A stretch of DNA of 5,265 nt, taken from the NCBI GenBank assembly GCA_050743385.1, contig JBOGFJ010000034.1, positions 1 through 5,265 on the forward strand. The letters run 5' to 3'. Source of the stretch: JACDBD01 sp050743385 (GTDB lineage Bacteria > Actinomycetota > Acidimicrobiia > IMCC26256 > JACDBD01). A program made the position numbers and the translations under genes. Within the stretch, counting starts at the first letter, position 1; each line of letters starts with the position of its first letter. The notes beneath the pieces were generated by a model. The model saw nothing but the letters and a program-made list of their open reading frames with translations, was not told the origin of the DNA and did no database searches. This document shows positions 1 through 5,265 of the stretch, piece by piece.

Positions 1-38
1 CGAACGCGCCGACAGGGGCCGGTACCATCGCGGGTTCC

Positions 39-827
39 GTGAGTGATCCCGAGGAAGGCCTCGATACCGCTGCGCCGCCCCCCGCCGCGGCCCACGCCCT
101 CGAAGAGGAGCGTTCCGGCGCGCGCCCCGAGGCGGAGACGGAGGCGCCCAAGCCCCCGCCGGCCACCAAGCTCGTGCTGGTGCGTCACGCCGTCACCGAG
201 CAGACGGGCCCGATGCTCACCGGTCGGACCGCGGGCGTCGACCTTTCCGACGACGGGCAGAGCCAGGCCAAGGCGCTCGGGGAGCGGCTCGGCGAGGTGC
301 CGGTGGCGGCGGTGTACGCCAGCCCGATCGAGCGCACCACCCAGACCGCCGAGGCGATCGCGGCCCACCACGCGCTCCCGGTTCGGGCGCTCCCGGGCGT
401 CATCGAGGCCGACTACGGCGAGTGGACGGGCGGAAAGCTGGCCGAGCTGGCCAAGACCGACCTGTGGAAGACCGTGCAGCGGGCGCCCTCGAGGGCGCGG
501 TTCCCCAACGGCGAGTCGTTGTCCGAGATGCAGGCCCGCATGGTCACCGCGCTCGAGGCCGTCGTGGCCGTCCATCCCGGCGAGGTGGTCGTGGTCGTGT
601 CGCACGCCGATCCCATCAAGGCGGCGATCGCGCACTACACGGGCTTGCACCTCGATCTGTTCCAGCGGCTCGTGGTCGCCCCGGCGTCGGTGACGGTGTT
701 CGAGCTGTCGGCCTACGGCGCCGCGCTCGTGAAATGCAACGACACCGGCGACCTCGAGGAGCTGCGGCCCGAGCCGGAGAACGTCGGGGACGAGAACGAC
801 CACGACACGAGGGAATCGAATGCCTGA
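39..827 (+). CDS. Histidine phosphatase family protein (MSMEG_4193/Rv2135c-like, 'probable phosphomutase')
   Basis: This is a member of the histidine phosphatase (phosphoglycerate mutase-like) superfamily, probably a cytosolic phosphatase on an unidentified small phosphate ester. In the 262-residue product the phosphohistidine site is R49-H50 (LVLVRHA). The second arginine is R99 in ASPIERTTQTAE, the acidic residue is E123 in IEADYGEW, and the second histidine is H189 in VVVVSHADPIK, so the full catalytic set is present. The usual RHG is RHA here. Residues 1-43 are an Ala/Pro/Glu-rich, probably disordered extension; relatives normally start a few residues before the RH motif. GTG at 39 has no clear Shine-Dalgarno, and the frame is open to the left edge without another ATG/GTG/TTG, so the true start could lie upstream or, less likely, at GTG 177. 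The next gene starts inside its last codons. The family and gene context match Rv2135c; the substrate is unknown. Confidence 0.9.
   Translation: MSDPEEGLDTAAPPPAAAHALEEERSGARPEAETEAPKPPPATKLVLVRHAVTEQTGPMLTGRTAGVDLSDDGQSQAKALGERLGEVPVAAVYASPIERTTQTAEAIAAHHALPVRALPGVIEADYGEWTGGKLAELAKTDLWKTVQRAPSRARFPNGESLSEMQARMVTALEAVVAVHPGEVVVVVSHADPIKAAIAHYTGLHLDLFQRLVVAPASVTVFELSAYGAALVKCNDTGDLEELRPEPENVGDENDHDTRESNA
809..814 (+). promoter_or_regulatory. Shine-Dalgarno for the DUF3090 gene
   Basis: GAGGGA lies five bases before the ATG at 820, inside the last codons of the phosphatase gene. It is the only convincing ribosome binding site in the plus-strand operon. It supports ATG 820 as the start and hence an 8-bp overlap between the two genes. 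Confidence 0.6.
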
Positions 828-1374
828 GAACATCGACCTGGAGCACATCGACTCGCTCGCCACCGGCGCAGTCGGTCAGCCTGGAGAGCGCGAGTTCTTC
901 ATCCAGGCGCGCACGGCGTCGACGCAGCTCACGGTGCTGGTGGAGAAGGAGCAGGTCGCATTGCTCGCTACCGAGGCCGTGGCATTCCTCGACCGCATCG
1001 CCGCCGACTTCCCCGAAGCGGAGGCCGACCCGGTGCCGCCCCAGCAGGTCGTGAACCTGCGGGAGCCGACGGTCCCGCTGTTTCGCGCTCGGCTCATCGG
1101 CCTCGGCTTCGACCCCGACCGCGAGCGCGTGCTCATCGAGCTGCGCGAGCAGGCGTCCGAGGACGACGAGGAGGTGGCGGCGCCGGCGGTGCCCGAAGAC
1201 CCGCTCACAGACGAGGAGCAGGAGGGCTACGTCGCTCGCATCTACGCCACCCGCTCGCAGGTGCGGGCGATGGCCGCCCACGGTGCCGCCACGGTTGCTG
1301 CCGGTCGCCCACCGTGTCCGTTGTGCGACATGCCGATGGACCCAGCCGGCCACCGGTGCCCGCGCTGGAACTGA
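820..1374 (+). CDS. DUF3090 family protein (Rv2134c-like) with C-terminal zinc-ribbon-like motif
   Basis: This is a conserved actinobacterial protein of unknown function (184 residues, typical for DUF3090). Family landmarks are GEREFFIQA (residues 22-30), the LVEKEQVALLA stretch (40-50), FRARLIGLGFDP (88-99) followed by ERVLIEL (102-108), an acidic Glu/Asp-rich linker (about 114-136), and AAGRPPCPLC near the end. The C-terminus carries C166-x-x-C169 and H178-x-C180, consistent with a small zinc-binding knuckle. No signal peptide or membrane segment is visible. The ATG at 820 overlaps the phosphatase stop by 8 bp and has a good Shine-Dalgarno, so the two are probably translationally coupled. 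The protein stops right after PRWN; homologues I recall continue a few residues (an NGY-type tail), so this end is slightly short. The SCO1664-family gene begins inside its 3' end. Family assignment is strong; function is unknown. Confidence 0.88.
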   Translation: MPENIDLEHIDSLATGAVGQPGEREFFIQARTASTQLTVLVEKEQVALLATEAVAFLDRIAADFPEAEADPVPPQQVVNLREPTVPLFRARLIGLGFDPDRERVLIELREQASEDDEEVAAPAVPEDPLTDEEQEGYVARIYATRSQVRAMAAHGAATVAAGRPPCPLCDMPMDPAGHRCPRWN

Positions 1375-2084
1375 CGCCTCCTTTCGCCGCCGAGCTGCTC
1401 GCGAGCGGCGAGCTCGAGGTGCTCGGGCGCATACCGTGGTCGTCGAACGCGACGTTTCTCGCCCGCGTCACCGACGGCGACGGTGTCGCGCTCACGGCCA
1501 TCTACAAGCCGCGCCGGGGGGAGCGCCCCCTGTGGGACTTCCCGAGCGGCACGCTCTGTCAGCGGGAGGTGGCGACCTACGAGCTCGCGGTCGCGCTCGG
1601 GTGGGATCTCGTGCCCGAGACGGTGCTGCGTGACGGACCCCTGGGCGAGGGCATGGTGCAGCGCTTCGTCGACCACGACCCCGAGGAGCACTACTTCACG
1701 CTGCTCGAGGAGGACCCCGACCGTTTCCGCCGCTTCGCCGTCTTCGACGTGCTCGTGAACAACGCCGACCGCAAAGGCGGCCACTGTCTGCGGGTCCGGC
1801 CCGAAGGGCCCATCGTCGGCATCGACCACGGGCTCACGTTCCACCCGGCATGGAAGTTGCGCACGGTGATCTGGGACTTCGCCGGGGAGCGCATCGCCCC
1901 CGCCAACGCCGATGCCGTGTGTCGGGTGGCGCAGCGCGACCCGGCGGTGACCCAGCGGCTCGAGCCCTTGCTGTCGTCGCTCGAGCTCGAGGCGATGGCC
2001 GAGCGGGCCGCCGACCTGCTCACGACCGGAACGCTCCCCGAGCCCGACCCGGGCTATCACTCCGTCCCCTGGCCGCTGGTGTGA
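1356..2084 (+). CDS. SCO1664 family protein (Rv2133c-like), PI3/PI4-kinase/HipA-like fold
   Basis: This is an SCO1664-family protein with a fold related to phosphatidylinositol 3-/4-kinases and HipA. Numbered from GTG 1356 (242 residues), the landmarks are a glycine-poor nucleotide-loop-like SSNATFL (29-35), IYKP with the likely ATP-binding K51, WDFPSGTL (60-67) with E71 shortly after, and NNADRKGGH (135-143), which holds the probable catalytic D138 and metal-ligand-like H143. GIDHG follows, with D157 as the second metal-binding acid, then WKLRTVIWDFAGE (166-178). These correspond to the lysine, DRxxxN and IDxG elements of related kinases, with His where HipA-type enzymes have Asn. Substrate and activity are not known to me. 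The longest reading starts at GTG 1314, giving 256 residues and a 61-bp overlap. I prefer GTG 1356 (19-bp overlap) because the extra 14 residues lie out of frame over the conserved Cys motif of the preceding gene. Neither start has a clear Shine-Dalgarno, so expression probably depends on coupling. Confidence 0.88.
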   Translation: MPALELTPPFAAELLASGELEVLGRIPWSSNATFLARVTDGDGVALTAIYKPRRGERPLWDFPSGTLCQREVATYELAVALGWDLVPETVLRDGPLGEGMVQRFVDHDPEEHYFTLLEEDPDRFRRFAVFDVLVNNADRKGGHCLRVRPEGPIVGIDHGLTFHPAWKLRTVIWDFAGERIAPANADAVCRVAQRDPAVTQRLEPLLSSLELEAMAERAADLLTTGTLPEPDPGYHSVPWPLV

Positions 2085-2099
2085 GCCCTGCGCTACCAG
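2076..2099. terminator. Possible bidirectional stem-loop at the convergent gene junction
   Basis: CTGGT at 2076-2080 pairs with ACCAG at 2095-2099. Inside it AGC at 2084-2086 pairs with GCT at 2092-2094 around a 5-base loop, leaving GTG (2081-2083) as a one-sided bulge. The structure covers both stop codons (TGA 2082-2084 on plus, TAG 2093-2095 on minus) and could form in either transcript. It has no T-tract, and a stem this short could arise by chance in GC-rich DNA. Confidence 0.3.
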
Positions 2100-3604
2100 A
2101 TCGCGGTGCGGAACGGTGGGTCGGGAACGCGCTCGTAGACGGTGATGCCGTCGATCGACGCCACGTAGCGGTACTCGCGGAACACCGTCTCGGCCAGCCG
2201 GGGGAAACGTGAGATCGGGTAGTACTCGGAGCCCCGGATCTTGGCCGGTGACGTGTCGAGGATGTAACGGGGGGGATGGGCGATGAAGTCCTCGAAGAAC
2301 AGGTCCCACGCGCCCGGCGTCGCGTTCTCCTCCGACACGTCGTCCTCGTAGCGCCCGCCCGCCGCGCCCGTGATGAACCCGGTCGTGGGGAAGCGGGTCG
2401 CGGGTCGGGTCTTCGACGCCCAGTAGATCTCGGGCACGTGTCCCCAGACGAGGATGCGATCGTCGTCGCCGGCGTGGGCGGCGATGTAGCGCGAGACCGA
2501 CTTGTACTCGGCCCGGTCGTCGAACGGGCGCACGAAGAAGCCCGCGATCGAGAGCATGACGCCGACGAACGCCGCGAGGGCGACGGTGCGCGTCACGGCG
2601 CGGCGGGTGGCCGTGGCGAGCACGCCCGCGGTGAGCAGGCACAGTGGCGGGAGCAACTGAAGGTAGTAGTGCCCGAAGAAACGCAGGCCGACGGTCACCG
2701 ACACCGCCGCCGACAGCAGCCACAGCCACAGGTCGGTGTCGTCGCGCGCCAACTCGCGCCGTTGTTGCCACGCCTTGGGGATGGCCCACAGGATCGGCAG
2801 GTTGAGCGCGACGAACGACAACGTCATCACGAGGAACAGCAGCGCGACGAGCGCGGAAGCCGACCGCACGCTGAGGTAGCTCCCGTTGCCGAGCACCGCC
2901 CAGAACAGCAGCTGACCCGGGCCGACCAGCAGGGCGACCAGAGCGACCGGCGCGGCGAAGCCGAGGAGCGCATCGCCGGCGCCGCGGCGCCCCCGGCGCC
3001 GGCACACCGAGTAGAGGACCGGCAGAAGGGTGGCGGCGCCCGTCTGTTTCGCGAGCGTCGCGACCGCGACCCCGACGCCCGACGAGAACGCCTTCCCCTG
3101 CCGGGCGAGGATCACCGAGGCCGTCATCGCCGGCAGCATGAACACCTCGAAGTTGGCCGCCTGCCCGTCCTGCGGCGCGAACGCGACCGATGCGAACACG
3201 AGCAGCACCCCGGCGATCCACCCGGCCCGGCGTCCGTAACGCCGCCGCGCCTCGGCCGCGAGGAGCAGGCCGGTCAGCGCCACCGCCACCATGGCCAGCA
3301 CCCGCACCGACCAGAGCGCCGTCGTGCCGGTCACCTTGAATGTCGCCGCGTACAGGTACGGGACGAGCGGGGGCTTGCGGTCGGCGGCATCGTGGTACAG
3401 GCGACCACCGTCGTTGATGACCTCGGCCTGGGTGGCGAGGAAGGTCTCGTCGCTGTTGAAGACGTCGACGAAGAAGGCCGGAAGCCGCAGCACCGTGGTG
3501 AGCAGGAGCAGGGCGGCGAAGACGCCCACCAGCTCCCGGCGGCCCCAGGCGCGCGCGGGGGCCGGGGCTACCGGGAGCGGTGTGGACTCGAACGCTGTGG
3601 TCAT
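2093..3604 (-). CDS. GT-C fold membrane glycosyltransferase (ArnT/PMT-like, glycosyltransferase family 39 type)
   Basis: This is a multi-pass membrane protein that probably transfers a sugar from a polyprenyl-phosphate donor on the outer face of the cytoplasmic membrane. The 503-residue product (numbered from ATG 3604) begins with a short cytoplasmic tail and a first helix at about 26-44. The first outer loop carries NSDE (50-53), whose D52/E53 match the catalytic acidic pair of GT-C enzymes. DRKPPLVPYLYA follows at about 75-86, the Lys-Pro-Pro feature of the ArnT/PMT_2 group. About nine to eleven hydrophobic segments are spread to residue 358, with FFGHYYLQLLPPL near 309-321. Residues from about 360 onward form a soluble, presumably extracytoplasmic domain, including RILVWGHVPEIYW (383-395). 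A TTG at 3610 would add two residues; ATG is preferred, though neither has a clear Shine-Dalgarno. It lies 121 bp downstream of the acyl-activating gene on the same strand. Donor and acceptor cannot be told from sequence. Confidence 0.82.
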   Translation of the reverse strand: MTTAFESTPLPVAPAPARAWGRRELVGVFAALLLLTTVLRLPAFFVDVFNSDETFLATQAEVINDGGRLYHDAADRKPPLVPYLYAATFKVTGTTALWSVRVLAMVAVALTGLLLAAEARRRYGRRAGWIAGVLLVFASVAFAPQDGQAANFEVFMLPAMTASVILARQGKAFSSGVGVAVATLAKQTGAATLLPVLYSVCRRRGRRGAGDALLGFAAPVALVALLVGPGQLLFWAVLGNGSYLSVRSASALVALLFLVMTLSFVALNLPILWAIPKAWQQRRELARDDTDLWLWLLSAAVSVTVGLRFFGHYYLQLLPPLCLLTAGVLATATRRAVTRTVALAAFVGVMLSIAGFFVRPFDDRAEYKSVSRYIAAHAGDDDRILVWGHVPEIYWASKTRPATRFPTTGFITGAAGGRYEDDVSEENATPGAWDLFFEDFIAHPPRYILDTSPAKIRGSEYYPISRFPRLAETVFREYRYVASIDGITVYERVPDPPFRTAIW

Positions 3605-3725
3605 TGCCAACCCGGAGGTCGAAGACCCGGGGGGTCAGAGAGAGGGTTCCCGGCCCGGGGCGCTGCCATTCTTGTCGCTCGGACGACCTCGATGCGGGCA
3701 GACGCGCCCCGCCGTCCTGGCCGGG
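3605..3725 (-). other. Intergenic gap between acyl-AMP ligase and glycosyltransferase genes
   Basis: This 121-bp gap has no credible gene. It holds small GC-rich inverted repeats, for example GACCC 3624-3628 with GGGTC 3632-3636 and a 3-base loop. No T-tract follows on the minus strand, and I find no confident -10/-35 pair for the glycosyltransferase. It is long enough for a promoter, so co-transcription of the two minus-strand genes is possible but not shown. Confidence 0.5.
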
Positions 3726-5265
3726 CTAGGTGGAGTCGAGGCCCGAGCCGAGATAGCGCCTCCGGCACAGCCCCCGCTGGAGCTTGCCCGAGGACGTCTT
3801 CGGGAGCGTCCCGGGCCGCACCAGCACGACCTCCTCGGGAGCCACCGCCGTCACCCGGGACGCGACCGCCGTTCGCAGGGGTGCGGCGGCGCCGCTCTTC
3901 GTCTCGGCCACGACGACCAACGCCTCGCGTCCCCGGCGGCCCTCGGTGCCGAACGCGATCACGTTGCCGGCGCGCACACCGTCGACGGCGCCGGCCGCCC
4001 GCTCCACGTCTTCGGGGAAGACGTTCCGGCCTCCGACGATGATCACGTCCTTGATGCGGCCGCACACGGCCAGCTCGCCGTCGACGAGATACCCGAGGTC
4101 GCCGGTGCGCAGCCATCCGTCGTGGAACGTGTCCCGGTTGGCGGCGTCGTTGTGGAAGTAGCCCGGTGTCACCGAGGAGCCTCGCACCTCGAGCTCGCCG
4201 ACCTCGCGGTCGCGCATCTGCTCGCCGGTGACCGGCTCGCAGATCCGCAGCTCCAGCCCTGCCAGCGGCCGGCCGAGCACGGCGAGCCGGCGCACGCCGC
4301 CGGTGCCGGGTGCCGTCGGCTCGACGGGGGCGGCGAACCGGTCGGTCTCGAGCACCCGGCGATCGACGGTGTCGACGGCCATCCCCGAGAACGGCTCGGG
4401 GAACGTGACCGCGAGCGTCGCCTCGGCCATGCCGAACACACAGAACACGGCGCGGGGGTCGAGCCCGTGCCCGGCACCGGCGGTACAGAACGCCTCGACC
4501 GCCCCGGGATCGATCGGCTCGGCCCCGTTCAGGGCCAGCCGCCACCGTGACAGGTCGAGGCCGTCGAGACGCCGCAGCGCGCGGGCGGCGAGCGCGTAGG
4601 CGAAATTGGGGCCCGCGGTCATCGTCCCGCCGAACTCCGACATCCACTCCATCCATCGGGCCGGCCCGGCGAGGAAGTCCTGGGGGGCGGCGAGGAGGAG
4701 ATCGAGGCCGACGGTGAGCGGCGTGGCGAGGCAGCCGATCAGCCCCATGTCGTGGTACAGCGGGAGCCACGACACCGCCCGGTCGGTCTCGGGGTCGATG
4801 TGGGCGGCGGCGACGATGGCGTCGAGGTTCGCGGTCACGCACCGATGCGGGAGCGTGACGCCCTTGGGCTCCGCGGTCGAGCCGCTCGTGAACTGGAGGA
4901 CCGCCATGGCATCGGGATCGTCGGCGGGCCGCTCGTAGGCGCGCGCATCACCGGCGAGCTCGTCGAGGCGGGCGATCGGCGGGTCGCCGGGCTGCGGGTC
5001 GAGGAACTCGGCCAGGGCGCCGTCGATCACGATCAGGTCGGTGTGGGCGTGGAGGATGCGGCGCCGGGTCTGGGCCACGAACTCCTCGATGGTTCCCAAC
5101 CGCATCGGCAGGGGGAGCGCGACGACCGTCGCCCCGGCCAGCCAGGTCGCCTCGATCGCCGTCACCATGGGGCGCGTCGTGGGCCCGAGCAGCGCGATGT
5201 GGGCACCGGGGCAGGCGCCGCGGGCCTGCAGGCCGGCCGCCATCGCCACGGCGTCGTCGTGGAGC
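3726..5265 (-). CDS. Fatty acyl-AMP ligase / acyl-activating AMP-binding enzyme (MbtM/FadD33-like), 5' end outside the window
   Basis: This is an adenylate-forming (ANL superfamily) enzyme that activates a fatty acid with ATP, probably to load it on an acyl carrier protein rather than CoA. The frame stays open to base 5265, reading LHDDAVAMAAGLQARG with no start context, so roughly 30-40 N-terminal residues are missing. In residues counted from the GTG codon at 5249, the phosphate loop is TSGSTAEPKG (121-130, Ala126 where Gly is usual). WLPLYHDMGLIG (161-172) and GPNFAYALAAR (213-223) are typical of acyl-AMP ligases. LNGAEPID (240-247), FGMAEATLAVTF (272-283), RTGD (381-384), GRIKD (397-401) and the C-terminal PKTSSGK (483-489) with the likely catalytic K489 complete the set. 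The run from LNGAEPID to AEATLAVTF resembles the mycobactin acyl ligase MbtM as I remember it. CoA-ligase activity cannot be excluded. No carrier protein or polyketide synthase gene is visible nearby. Confidence 0.87.
   Translation of the reverse strand, partial: LHDDAVAMAAGLQARGACPGAHIALLGPTTRPMVTAIEATWLAGATVVALPLPMRLGTIEEFVAQTRRRILHAHTDLIVIDGALAEFLDPQPGDPPIARLDELAGDARAYERPADDPDAMAVLQFTSGSTAEPKGVTLPHRCVTANLDAIVAAAHIDPETDRAVSWLPLYHDMGLIGCLATPLTVGLDLLLAAPQDFLAGPARWMEWMSEFGGTMTAGPNFAYALAARALRRLDGLDLSRWRLALNGAEPIDPGAVEAFCTAGAGHGLDPRAVFCVFGMAEATLAVTFPEPFSGMAVDTVDRRVLETDRFAAPVEPTAPGTGGVRRLAVLGRPLAGLELRICEPVTGEQMRDREVGELEVRGSSVTPGYFHNDAANRDTFHDGWLRTGDLGYLVDGELAVCGRIKDVIIVGGRNVFPEDVERAAGAVDGVRAGNVIAFGTEGRRGREALVVVAETKSGAAAPLRTAVASRVTAVAPEEVVLVRPGTLPKTSSGKLQRGLCRRRYLGSGLDST

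Noticed and set aside
616..1353. A 245-codon minus-strand frame
   Set aside because: It runs antisense to the phosphatase and DUF3090 genes, which are both well supported by family motifs.
1959..1991. Three copies of the palindrome CTCGAG
   Set aside because: They encode Leu-Glu codons in the SCO1664-family frame, and preferred codon use (CTC, GAG) explains them.
1242..3221. A 659-codon open frame on the minus strand
   Set aside because: It lies antisense to the 3' end of the DUF3090 gene and the SCO1664-family gene, and out of frame over the glycosyltransferase. Its product is Arg/Gly/Pro-rich with no recognisable domain. It is a GC-rich shadow.
3615..3690. 7-bp inverted repeat GAGGTCG / CGACCTC in the gap between the minus-strand genes
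   Set aside because: The arms are short, separated by 62 bp and do not extend. This is expected by chance in such GC-rich DNA.
2276..4042. A 588-codon open frame on the plus strand
   Set aside because: It is antisense to the glycosyltransferase and the end of the acyl ligase gene. The product is Arg/Glu/His-rich low complexity with no family motifs.
3291..4550. A 419-codon plus-strand frame and a 413-codon minus-strand frame over the acyl ligase gene
   Set aside because: Both overlap the clear AMP-binding enzyme in other frames, and their compositions are typical of shadow frames.
1..5265. CRISPR arrays, tRNA/rRNA genes, insertion sequences, phage or toxin-antitoxin genes
   Set aside because: I looked for them and found no spaced direct repeats, cloverleaf-like segments, transposase motifs or small paired genes. 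The SCO1664-family protein is HipA-like in fold only, and no HipB-like regulator accompanies it.

Overview
The window is high-GC DNA with the strong third-position G/C bias that leaves long open frames on both strands. It most likely comes from an actinobacterium. The best evidence is the first three genes, a histidine phosphatase of the MSMEG_4193/Rv2135c type, a DUF3090 protein and an SCO1664-family protein. This trio is a conserved cluster that I know from Mycobacterium and Streptomyces. The exact lineage cannot be fixed from the sequence. A deep-branching actinobacterium such as an acidimicrobiial lineage is possible, but that is inference.

Layout: bases 39-2084 hold the three plus-strand genes. 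They overlap each other (8 bp at the first junction, 19-61 bp at the second, depending on the start) and look like one translationally coupled operon. Bases 2093-5265 hold two minus-strand genes. One is an AMP-binding enzyme of the fatty acyl-AMP ligase type, whose 5' end runs off the right edge. The other, downstream of it across a 121-bp gap, is a multi-pass GT-C (ArnT/PMT-like, GT39-type) membrane glycosyltransferase. The two transcription units converge with only 8 bp between stop codons. A short bulged inverted repeat lies exactly across both stops.

How the genes may work together: the plus-strand trio pairs a phosphatase fold with a kinase-like (PI3/PI4-kinase/HipA-like) fold and a small protein carrying a C-terminal CxxC...HxC zinc-ribbon-like knuckle. 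Its biochemical role is not established to my knowledge. The minus-strand pair suggests cell-envelope or lipid chemistry: fatty-acid activation, and sugar transfer at the membrane from a lipid-linked donor. No acyl carrier protein, polyketide synthase or acceptor gene is visible that would name the pathway.

I see no RNA genes, mobile elements, CRISPR arrays or phage genes. The most interesting item is the uncharacterised phosphatase/zinc-knuckle/kinase-like trio. It is a known conserved cluster rather than a new discovery.
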